From: Lachnospiraceae bacterium | GTDB taxonomy: Bacteria; Bacillota; Clostridia; Lachnospirales; Lachnospiraceae | Direction: 5' to 3' | Length of the DNA stretch: 64,000 nt | Assembly: GCA_024695145.1 (NCBI GenBank) | Contig: JAILIS010000010.1 | Location: 1 to 64,000 of the forward strand | Shown: positions 47,465 through 55,719 of the stretch, piece after piece | Numbering within the stretch: the stretch's first letter is position 1 | Layout: each line of letters starts with the position of its first letter | The notes under the pieces: generated by a model | Database searches by the model: none | Seen by the model: the letters and a program-made list of their open reading frames with translations, nothing else | Told to the model about the DNA's origin: nothing | Translations under genes and position numbers: made by a program

Positions 47465-49081
47465 TCAGGCCTTTGAAGTTTTCTTCATAAAGAAAAGGAA
47501 TGCTATAACAAGAGCAATACCTACAGGCAGAGACAACCATGTAATACCTGCCTCTGCAAACAACCCCGCAAGAATGTAGCAGACAGTTGAAATACATGCA
47601 ACCGATATGGCGTAAGGAAGCTGTGTCTCAACATGATTAATATGGTTACAGTGCGCACCGGCCGATGACATAATTGTTGTATCGGATATCGGTGAGCAGT
47701 GATCACCGCAGACCGCACCGGCAAGACAGGCGGAAATTCCCACAAAGAACAGCGGGCTGGTCTCCGGAAAGATAACCGATACAATGGGAATGAGAATACC
47801 GAATGTTCCCCAGCTCGTTCCGGTAGCAAACGCCACCAGACATGCGACCACAAACACTATGGCCGGAAGAGCCCACTGAAGCCCGTCCGCGTTTGACATG
47901 ATCATCTTCACAAAAGAACCTGCTTCAAGAGCATTGGTCATATTCTTAAGTGCCGTCGCAAGAGTCAGTATGGTTATGGCAGGAACCATTGAATAAAATC
48001 CCCTGGGTATACATTCCATGGCTTCATCAAATGTTACCACCTTACGTACGATCATATAAACTACTATAACAACAAGGGCGATAATGCTTCCCCACGGAAG
48101 TCCCACATATGCATCTGTACTTGAAAAGGCTTCTATGACACCGCCTTCTTCGATCGCGCTGAATCCGTTGTGCAGAAGTCCCCATACACAGAATGCGATA
48201 AGTATGATCACAGGCACGATGAGGTCACGCAGCCTTCCTTTTGGTTTGGCGTCGGGCCCTTCTGTCTTGAGTATGTATTCCTCATCCTCTGACAGATCCA
48301 TCTTACTCAGATCCCCGGTAAGCTCAGCGACCTCTTCAAATTTTTTCATCTTGCCATAGTCAAATTTTAAAACAGATATGGTTATGAGAAAAACAATAGT
48401 CAGTATGGAATAGAAATTGTAAGGTATCGCCCTGATAAACAGTTCAATCCCCGAATATCTCTCACTTTCGACACATCCGCTTACCGCCGCTGCCCATGAT
48501 GATATCGGAGCTATCATACATATCGGAGCTGCAGTGGCATCAATAAGATATGCAAGCTTGACTCTCGATACTTTTTTTGAATCCGTGATCGGTGACATTA
48601 CGGAACCTACTGTCAGACAGTTGAAATAGTCATCTATAAAGATCAGAACTCCGAGAGCGATAGTCGCAATGGAGGCGCCCACTTTAGTTTTGATGTTTTT
48701 GGAAGCCCATTCACCGAAAGATCTTGACGCTCCGCTCCTGTTGATAAGAGCAACCACTATCCCGAGGATCACGATGAATATCAGAATACCTGCGTTTCCC
48801 GCGACGGCATCGGTAAGACCGTCTACCGTCACCGTGTCAAGTGTTCCCGTAAAAGAACACGATGATACCATGACCGCTCCCAAAACTATTCCCACAAACA
48901 GCGAAGAATAGGCGTCCTTGGTTATCAGCGCCAGCAGGATCGCGACAAGCGGCGGGACAAGCGCCCAGAATGTTCCCGTAAACATGTAGCCTCCATCGGC
49001 TGAAGCGTTAACAATACATATTATAAGTATCATAAGTACAAAGATACTGCCGGCGATCAGTGCCGATCTCTTCTTTTTCAT
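47465..49081 (-). CDS. NhaC-family Na+/H+ antiporter
   Basis: FIDDYFNCLTVGSVMSPITD, AAVSGC, ATGTSWGTFGILIPI, GDHCSPISDTTIMSSAGAHCNHINHVETQLPYA. Confidence 0.93.
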   Translation of the reverse strand: MKKKRSALIAGSIFVLMILIICIVNASADGGYMFTGTFWALVPPLVAILLALITKDAYSSLFVGIVLGAVMVSSCSFTGTLDTVTVDGLTDAVAGNAGILIFIVILGIVVALINRSGASRSFGEWASKNIKTKVGASIATIALGVLIFIDDYFNCLTVGSVMSPITDSKKVSRVKLAYLIDATAAPICMIAPISSWAAAVSGCVESERYSGIELFIRAIPYNFYSILTIVFLITISVLKFDYGKMKKFEEVAELTGDLSKMDLSEDEEYILKTEGPDAKPKGRLRDLIVPVIILIAFCVWGLLHNGFSAIEEGGVIEAFSSTDAYVGLPWGSIIALVVIVVYMIVRKVVTFDEAMECIPRGFYSMVPAITILTLATALKNMTNALEAGSFVKMIMSNADGLQWALPAIVFVVACLVAFATGTSWGTFGILIPIVSVIFPETSPLFFVGISACLAGAVCGDHCSPISDTTIMSSAGAHCNHINHVETQLPYAISVACISTVCYILAGLFAEAGITWLSLPVGIALVIAFLFFMKKTSKA

Positions 49082-49104
49082 AGCTATACAGTCCTTTCTT
49101 TAGC

Positions 49105-50469
49105 TCATGATATCGTTTTCTTCTTCAATACGTCAATAACAATGCGGTTCTTGGTATTTTCAAGTGACAGTGAAAGATTTTCGACCAGAACCTTGTGTTT
49201 ATCCCTGCTGAAAAAATCCTTTTCGTATGGCATTACAGTATATCCGTATGTCTGATTATTGTTTCTCAAAGACTCAAACAGATAAGTCCGACAGTGATTT
49301 TTCCATTTTGCGGGATACAGTTTTTCTTTGATCTCAATGTCCTCTTCACCGTCATCGTAAAACAGTATCATACTGTCATCAAATCCTTCTTTTGGTGAAT
49401 CCACATCTTCATCAAAGAATGATCTGTTCAATGCTATGGCTATATCCGGCGTCCCCATAAGTTCTTTGAGACCGGTCAGGGCTTCTCTGTAATCACCCGG
49501 CGTTTTGCACTTATCGAGAATCTGTCTGGAATAACTGTGTCTGGAAATGGTCTCTGTCTGTTTTCTGTTCTTCTTGACCAGTTCATTGTAATCGCTCCTG
49601 ATATCTCTTGTAAGATCACATCCGCAGCTTTCGTTATAGCTGATATATCCTTCCACAAAGCGGGTATCATATTCCAGATCATCTTCCAGCTTTTCAAGGA
49701 GTGCATCCATTGCTTCATATCCCAGTTGTTTGTGATTCCTGTTAACACTTGTAATGGAAGGCGAATACTTCTGTGCTCCTTCGATATTGTCGAATCCAGT
49801 GAGCTTCATATAATCGGGTATGGCTATCCCGTCACGAAAAGCCGCCTCAATATATCCCAGTGCCATAAAATCATTTGCGCAGATAACGGCATCCGCCATG
49901 TTGACCCCACGCTCTTTCCATTCATTATATGCTTCTGCTCCGTCGGTCTTCCAAAATCTTTTGTGAAGGACCCTTCTTTTCTCAAGCTTTATTCCGTGGG
50001 ATGCCATACAATCACAAAATGCCCTGAATCTTTCCATATTCTCGGCATTGTCCTCCGGACCGCCCAGATAGTTCATTATTCTGCAGTCATGTATGGTGAT
50101 CATATGATCCACAAGCTGATACATGGACCGGTAATTATCAAGCCCGCAAAAAATAGTGTTGTCGGAATGTATGTCGATACAGACAACAGGTCTGTTATGC
50201 TCTTGAAATGTAGTTGTTATTTTGTTGACGTGCTTGAGTGATTCCACTGTCGAAAGCGCGATTATCAACCCGTCGTATTTGTCGGGATCGGGAAGAAAAT
50301 ATATCTCTCTCCCCTTCAGAAAATAATCGCTCTCCATAAGATTATCATAGGAATTGAGTATATGAAGCTCGATGTCCTCTGTTCCTATCCTCTCCAGAAT
50401 ACCATCGATGGTCGCTTTGGCGTACTCACTGTCCCATGTGCTTATCAATAACAGGATCCTTTTTAGCAT
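49105..50469 (-). CDS. LacI/XylR-type periplasmic-binding-like sensor protein lacking HTH and GGDEF
   Basis: Substrate-binding fold (VICANDFMALGYIEAAFRDGIAIPDYMKLTGFDNIEGA); the start at 50469 has GGAG RBS 7 nt upstream, preferred to the ORF-track start at 50490. Confidence 0.8.
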   Translation of the reverse strand: MLKRILLLISTWDSEYAKATIDGILERIGTEDIELHILNSYDNLMESDYFLKGREIYFLPDPDKYDGLIIALSTVESLKHVNKITTTFQEHNRPVVCIDIHSDNTIFCGLDNYRSMYQLVDHMITIHDCRIMNYLGGPEDNAENMERFRAFCDCMASHGIKLEKRRVLHKRFWKTDGAEAYNEWKERGVNMADAVICANDFMALGYIEAAFRDGIAIPDYMKLTGFDNIEGAQKYSPSITSVNRNHKQLGYEAMDALLEKLEDDLEYDTRFVEGYISYNESCGCDLTRDIRSDYNELVKKNRKQTETISRHSYSRQILDKCKTPGDYREALTGLKELMGTPDIAIALNRSFFDEDVDSPKEGFDDSMILFYDDGEEDIEIKEKLYPAKWKNHCRTYLFESLRNNNQTYGYTVMPYEKDFFSRDKHKVLVENLSLSLENTKNRIVIDVLKKKTIS

Positions 50470-50971
50470 TATCGATCTCCGGTCTGACAAACTGCATAAG
50501 TTTCTTTTTTTCGGGAATGGTTGTCTTGTGAATGAGATTTATCACATAATCTCCGTCCCACAATACAACATTGAGTTTATTGGCAAATTCAACCGCTGAT
50601 TTTGTAAAGTTCTGATTTGTCATCACTGCGGCTACCATTACGCCGTAATAGTCTTTGCCGGCATACGCTTCCTGAACGGCTTTGATGCCTACGGAATCAG
50701 AGAGACACTTGCACTGGATCGCGTATGTGATGCCGTCTCTGTCCGCGATTATATCAACTCCGTAGTCATGGCTTGCAGGGGTCGTCTCCACATTGTCAAA
50801 TCCTGCGGCTTCCAACAGTTCAGCGCAGTAATTCTCAAATTCCGCACCTTCCATATCGTCAAAGATCTGTTCATCATCATCTCTGTTACGCTTCATGAAC
50901 CAGATCCAGACGGCAAGAAAGATCAGAACGGCTACCCCTATTATCACTATGGCGATGGTAACAACATTCAT
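50426..50971 (-). CDS. membrane-anchored Mrr-like restriction endonuclease-fold protein
   Basis: N-terminal TM; YGVDIIADRDGITYAIQCKCLSDSVGIKAVQEAYAGKDYYGVMVAAVMTNQNFT (PD-(D/E)xK: D...QxK). Confidence 0.88.
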   Translation of the reverse strand: MNVVTIAIVIIGVAVLIFLAVWIWFMKRNRDDDEQIFDDMEGAEFENYCAELLEAAGFDNVETTPASHDYGVDIIADRDGITYAIQCKCLSDSVGIKAVQEAYAGKDYYGVMVAAVMTNQNFTKSAVEFANKLNVVLWDGDYVINLIHKTTIPEKKKLMQFVRPEIDNAKKDPVIDKHMGQ

Positions 50972-51035
50972 TATCTGTGAGACAGACCTCCTACCATTTC
51001 TCTTTGTGAAACAGGCCCCTTCTGTCTGTATTTAA

Positions 51036-51169
51036 CAATCGAAAGGGGGCCCGGCCAGGCACCCTTGCGGCACACAGGGGCATCTGTTTAGTGCTGCTTC
51101 ATTCCTGACCTGACACGATTCGCAGCGCCCTGTTGCGCAAGACCCGGCCGAAACACACCCTTTCGACTG
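51036..51169 (-). ncRNA. ffs: signal recognition particle RNA (4.5S-like)
   Basis: Minus strand contains CAGGTCAGGAATGAAGCAGCACTAA (SRP domain IV with GGAA tetraloop) and GTGTGCCGC; long terminal stem CAGTCGAAAGGG / CCCTTTCGATTG. Confidence 0.92.
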
Positions 51170-51236
51170 CGCAATTTGTAGTATACACAAGGCTGTAACC
51201 GTTGTCAATTCTGGGGAAACGAGCATTCATAGACTC

Positions 51237-51608
51237 TCAGACGTCCTTTTTTCCGCCCTCATATTCTCCCATGATAAAATGCTTTACCGACATGATCACA
51301 AGAGCAGCTCCGGCAACTATAAAGAGCACTACAGCGGCCCACATCCAGGGAGTTACCTCCTCATCCGATGTGATGATCTGATAGGCCAGATATATAACAT
51401 AAGCCCCTACTATCGTTCTTATGGTAAGAACCACCTGCGTCGGGAAACTTCTTTTTTCTCCGGTCTCATCCTCAGTATTTGTGATCTGTGTATCTGCTGC
51501 TTTTGTATCGGCTGCTTCCGTATCGGCTGTTTCCGTATCGGTTGTTTCCATTAATTCATTTTCGTTTTCCATGAAAAGTCTCCCTGTACTTTTTTGATCT
51601 AAAAACAT
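51237..51608 (-). CDS. hypothetical membrane protein with Thr/Asp/Ala repeat N-terminus
   Basis: ETTDTETADTEAADTKAADTQITNTED tract then two TM segments. Confidence 0.65.
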   Translation of the reverse strand: MFLDQKSTGRLFMENENELMETTDTETADTEAADTKAADTQITNTEDETGEKRSFPTQVVLTIRTIVGAYVIYLAYQIITSDEEVTPWMWAAVVLFIVAGAALVIMSVKHFIMGEYEGGKKDV

Positions 51609-51668
51609 CTTATCATGTTATAATTGTTTGGAAAACAATTACTTTTTCATTAAGGAGAGGTTTTTTAT

Positions 51669-51860
51669 ATGGCGACACCGGAAGAGATCGAAGACGTTAT
51701 CAAAATGCTGGATGACAAAACCCGTGACGGAGTGAGCAGGATAGGAGTACACAGGGTTGAGACCGAACGGGAAGATTATGTCAGGGAAGTTCATCATCAC
51801 GGAAGATGTGATATCGGCAGTCCGTTTGCCGACGGAAGTGTGGGGAATTTTTGTGACTGA
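51669..51860 (+). CDS. small His/Cys-containing protein upstream of NrdG-like radical SAM gene
   Basis: 63-aa ORF with AAGGAGAGG RBS; ends REVHHHGRCDIGSPFADGSVGNFCD; 18-nt gap to next gene. Confidence 0.75.
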   Translation: MATPEEIEDVIKMLDDKTRDGVSRIGVHRVETEREDYVREVHHHGRCDIGSPFADGSVGNFCD

Positions 51861-51878
51861 CTGCAGGGATGGTTACAG

Positions 51879-52574
51879 ATGCTGAATATCATTGGGCTGC
51901 AAAAAACAACACTGCTTGATTATCCCGGCCATGTTGCTGCAACGGTATTTCTGGCCGGATGCAACATGCGCTGTCCTTTCTGTCACAACATGAACATTGT
52001 CACATCACAGGAGAGGGGCTCATATACCGATGAGGATATACTGAAATTTCTCAGTAAAAGATCAGGTGTCCTTGACGGTGTCTGCATAACGGGAGGCGAA
52101 CCTACACTGTATGACGAACTTCCTGCCTTTCTGCGCCTTATCAAAGGGATGGGACTTCTGACAAAACTTGACACAAACGGGACCAATCCGAAGATGTTAA
52201 AGTTCCTTATCGATGAATGTCTGGTGGATTATATAGCAATGGATATCAAGTCATCGCTTTCAGAATACGGAAAGGCATGCGGAGTGGAGGATATCAAGCT
52301 TGCACCGATAAAGGAAAGCATAGATATCCTGATCGGCGGAAACTGTGAATATGAGTTTCGGACAACTGCCGTAAAAGAATTCCTGGATCCCGGGACGGTA
52401 AAAGATATTTCAGTTCTCCTTAAAGGAGCGAAGCGCTACTATCTTCAGGGATTTGTGATGAGTGAATTTGTCCCGGACAAAACCCTTAATGCCATAGACC
52501 GGGAAGAACTCCTTATGTACCGGCAGGAACTTTCATCTTCCATAGAGTGTGTGGAGCTTCGCGGTATTCAGTGA
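51879..52574 (+). CDS. anaerobic ribonucleoside-triphosphate reductase activating protein-like radical SAM enzyme (NrdG2 type)
   Basis: LDYPGHVAATVFLAGCNMRCPFCHN (CxxxCxxC), CITGGEPTL, YIAMDIKSS. Confidence 0.88.
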   Translation: MLNIIGLQKTTLLDYPGHVAATVFLAGCNMRCPFCHNMNIVTSQERGSYTDEDILKFLSKRSGVLDGVCITGGEPTLYDELPAFLRLIKGMGLLTKLDTNGTNPKMLKFLIDECLVDYIAMDIKSSLSEYGKACGVEDIKLAPIKESIDILIGGNCEYEFRTTAVKEFLDPGTVKDISVLLKGAKRYYLQGFVMSEFVPDKTLNAIDREELLMYRQELSSSIECVELRGIQ

Positions 52575-53650
52575 CGGTCTTCGACATATTTCATATAATT
52601 AACTACCATCAGCGCTATCTTGAGTGTAAGAGCATCATCAAATACCCTTACATCAAGCCCTGTCGCTTTTTGAAGCTTTTCGATACGGTATATCAGCGTA
52701 TTGCGATGTATGAACAGCTGCCTGGATGTTTCGGACACATTAAGGCTGTTGTCAAAAAACCTGTTCACGGTAGTCAGTATCTCTTCATCGATCTCATCGG
52801 GTATTTCATCTCCGAATATTTCTTTGACAAACAACCTGCACAGATCTGTCGGAAGCTGATATATCAGTCTTCCCACACCCAGGTTCGCATATTCGATCGT
52901 TCTTTTGAAAGGATAGAATATCCCGGCTACCTCAAGTGCCATACGGGCCTCACGAAATGATGCCGGTACATCTTTTATATCATCTGCCACCGTCCCATAT
53001 GCAACCCTGACATCATCACCTGCCTCCGAACCTGCCATATCAACAAGCATTTGGGCAGTTTCCTGAAGTTCATCAGCACCCTCATCTTCAGATAATGCTT
53101 TTATAACAACAACCCGGCCCTCTTCCACTGCAATGACATGGTCTCCGGCTTCCGTGTAGAACAGTTCCCTGACCATATCCGTGAGATCATTGTCTTTACG
53201 GATGACCGGCTCGATTATGAACACACATCTCTTCTGAATTGCTTCCACATGCAGTTTACGGGCCCTGTTATATATCTCAACACCCGGAAGGCTGTCAAGC
53301 AGCAGGCTCCGGAAAAATGAATTCCGATCCGGTTTGTCCCTGTCGGCTTCTATCAGATTGCGAAGCTGTGCCGCAACGAGACGTGCGCTCACATAACCTT
53401 CGGGACCGCCTGAATACACAAGGATACATGCCGTCTCATCTCCCTCGCATATCCTGTAGATCCCGTATCCGTCAGCGGTGCGCTCATCTTCCGCGCTTTT
53501 CAGAAATTCACGGAACACCTGTTGATCCGGGATTTTTTTCGACCTGTTTCCGGCGATGATCCGTCCCTGACTGTCTGTAACCGTCAGATCGATACCGGCA
53601 ATATCGCCTGCCTCTTCTATGCAGTGTAAGATCATCCGATCAGATATCAT
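52568..53650 (-). CDS. CdaR/PucR-family transcriptional regulator
   Basis: N-terminal diacid-recognition-like region, C-terminal FFDNSLNVSETSRQLFIHRNTLIYRIEKLQKATGLDVR; start placed at MISDRMILHC just after the kinase stop. Confidence 0.88.
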   Translation of the reverse strand: MISDRMILHCIEEAGDIAGIDLTVTDSQGRIIAGNRSKKIPDQQVFREFLKSAEDERTADGYGIYRICEGDETACILVYSGGPEGYVSARLVAAQLRNLIEADRDKPDRNSFFRSLLLDSLPGVEIYNRARKLHVEAIQKRCVFIIEPVIRKDNDLTDMVRELFYTEAGDHVIAVEEGRVVVIKALSEDEGADELQETAQMLVDMAGSEAGDDVRVAYGTVADDIKDVPASFREARMALEVAGIFYPFKRTIEYANLGVGRLIYQLPTDLCRLFVKEIFGDEIPDEIDEEILTTVNRFFDNSLNVSETSRQLFIHRNTLIYRIEKLQKATGLDVRVFDDALTLKIALMVVNYMKYVEDRH

Positions 53651-53654
53651 TGTT

Positions 53655-55121
53655 TCAGCTCTCTCCCACAGTTGTTTTATTAAGGACATCCTGAGGAACC
53701 GTAAAACAGAATACCGATCCTTTTCCGATCTCACTGTCCACGGATATCCTTCCGTCAAGCGCGCTCACAAGCCGTTTGCATATCAACAGACCAAGGCCCG
53801 TCCCTTTTATACTCACATTCTTGTCCTTGCTCACCTTACCGATATAACTGAACAGTTTCTGGGCATCCTCTTTACGTATCCCTACACCGGTGTCCGTCAC
53901 CGTAAATGTAACGTCTATCTTGTCAGCTCTTATCATCCTGTATCCGATATCCAGTCTGATACTGCCGTCGTATGTGTATTTCACGGCATTCTCAAGCAGA
54001 TTTACCAGAACCTGTCTTATCTTATCATGATCACCTTTGAGACAGTTCGGCATGTTGTCATCGTACCGGACCGAAAAATCAAGACCTTTTCGTTCCTTTC
54101 CCGGGCTGACTTTATTGCAGCATTCGTCAACTAATTCAGTCAGTTCATATTCTTCCTCTTCGATCTGTGTCTGTCCTGATTCCAGCTGCGAATAATCCCT
54201 TATCGAATTAAATGAGATGATCATGGAATTGCATGCTTCTTTGATCCCGAGTACTTCCTCTCTGATCTCGGGAGAAGACTCCTCATCAAGGATCCTGTCA
54301 GACAGAACGGTGATCGCATCTATCGGATCACGAACTTCACGTGTTACCAGAGTCATAAACTCCAGCTGATTTTGGGCCGCATTCCTTTGTACGTTCAGAT
54401 CCTCTTCGTGTCTGAAATGCCTGAACAAAAATCCCACAAGGTATATGGAACACAACAAAGAGATTATAATGGCGATAAAAAGTGTTACAAGCCCCACCAG
54501 GAGGATCATTACCGTAACACTCCACACTCTCTGCATGATCTCGCTCCTTTCTTTTCCGGAAAAAAAGATTGCTTTGATCTCGCCGTTACTGTTCCTGTAA
54601 GGAATATAATACCCGTAATACGTCCTGCCTCCCAGATCCACGGCTTCACAGAACAGTTCGTTCCCGGTATTGGTCAGTTCAAGGTATATTGACGGATCAA
54701 GTTTTGTTCCGGCCATGTTGACTCCCGAAATATCGGCAACAGTAGTATCTATTCTGGTATCTTCATAGAAAAATGTACATACAAGTCCTATCTTTAACAG
54801 ATCCTTACCTATTGACGAAAGACGTCCCGAAACCTCTTTATCTCCTTTATAGATCCTGCCGTCCTTTTCACTGTAATCGCCGTCTCCTATATTGGAATAA
54901 TTGTTCTCCAGACCGTATGCGCCCATACGAAGCTCGGTTTTTATCTCATCTTCAATTATCTTCCTTACATTGATGTTGGTGATTATACTGATCGCTATCC
55001 CCATTACCAGAAGGGGGATGAGTGAGAAAATAATCACTTTTATGAGAACGCTTCTCATTCCGCGGGCTTCTTTTCCCACTTCTATTACCTTATCCGCAGT
55101 CATCTTTGATCTTTCATCCAT
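53655..55121 (-). CDS. sensor histidine kinase with extracytoplasmic Cache-like domain
   Basis: TM-extracellular-TM, phosphoacceptor-like region MTLVTREVRDPIDAI, HATPase motifs VLVNLLENAVKYT, DTGVGI, GTGLGLLICKRLV. Confidence 0.85.
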   Translation of the reverse strand: MDERSKMTADKVIEVGKEARGMRSVLIKVIIFSLIPLLVMGIAISIITNINVRKIIEDEIKTELRMGAYGLENNYSNIGDGDYSEKDGRIYKGDKEVSGRLSSIGKDLLKIGLVCTFFYEDTRIDTTVADISGVNMAGTKLDPSIYLELTNTGNELFCEAVDLGGRTYYGYYIPYRNSNGEIKAIFFSGKERSEIMQRVWSVTVMILLVGLVTLFIAIIISLLCSIYLVGFLFRHFRHEEDLNVQRNAAQNQLEFMTLVTREVRDPIDAITVLSDRILDEESSPEIREEVLGIKEACNSMIISFNSIRDYSQLESGQTQIEEEEYELTELVDECCNKVSPGKERKGLDFSVRYDDNMPNCLKGDHDKIRQVLVNLLENAVKYTYDGSIRLDIGYRMIRADKIDVTFTVTDTGVGIRKEDAQKLFSYIGKVSKDKNVSIKGTGLGLLICKRLVSALDGRISVDSEIGKGSVFCFTVPQDVLNKTTVGES

Positions 55122-55135
55122 TTACTTGTACCCTT

Positions 55136-55633
55136 TCATACGGAACTGTCATCTTTATTTTTTTCCGCCCTGTTCCGTTCTCTGAGTTCTTCAAAAAACC
55201 GTGTCAGCAGACTGCTGCATTCATCGGACAGTATATCCTTTGTTATCTCCACGCGATGATTAAAATCATCCATCTGCAAAAGATTGATCACCGATCCGGC
55301 GCATCCGCTCTTGGGACTCATGCAGCCTATAACCACCCTGTCAAGCCTTGCCTGCACACAGGCCCCTGCACACATCTGACAGGGCTCAAGCGTCACATAC
55401 ATCGTACAGCCCTCAAGCCTCCAGTCTCCCATCACGCGGCTGGCCTTTCTTATGGCTGTTATCTCCGCGTGACTTAAAGTATTGCCGTCTGTATTTCTGC
55501 GGTTATAACCGCGCCCTATGATCTTATTGTCATATACGATCACACACCCGATAGGGACTTCACCGAGCGCGTATGCTTTCTTTGCCTGAGCAAGAGCATG
55601 TCTCATATATTTCTCATCTTCTGTCGGTTTCAT
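55136..55633 (-). CDS. tadA: tRNA adenosine(34) deaminase
   Basis: SHAEITAIRKA, TLEPCQMCAGA zinc-deaminase motifs. Confidence 0.95.
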   Translation of the reverse strand: MKPTEDEKYMRHALAQAKKAYALGEVPIGCVIVYDNKIIGRGYNRRNTDGNTLSHAEITAIRKASRVMGDWRLEGCTMYVTLEPCQMCAGACVQARLDRVVIGCMSPKSGCAGSVINLLQMDDFNHRVEITKDILSDECSSLLTRFFEELRERNRAEKNKDDSSV

Positions 55634-55671
55634 GAGTATAATCTATCATCATTCCGCCTAAATAACAAGAC

Positions 55672-55693
55672 AGCGGGTCCTTCAGGACCCGCT
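55672..55693 (-). terminator. Rho-independent terminator downstream of ABC ATPase gene
   Basis: Minus strand AGCGGGTCCTGAAGGACCCGCTGTCTTGTTATTT. Confidence 0.8.
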
Positions 55694-55719
55694 GAACCAT
55701 TCATATGATCTGATATTTA

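Noticed and set aside
51032-51226. 64-aa minus-strand ORF
   Set aside because: Coincides with the SRP RNA gene; cysteine-rich translation is an artefact of structured RNA sequence.
51669-52574. RiPP biosynthetic cluster (precursor plus radical SAM)
   Set aside because: The radical SAM protein looks like a NrdG-type activase without a SPASM-like extension, and no transporter or peptidase is adjacent; kept only as a weak alternative.
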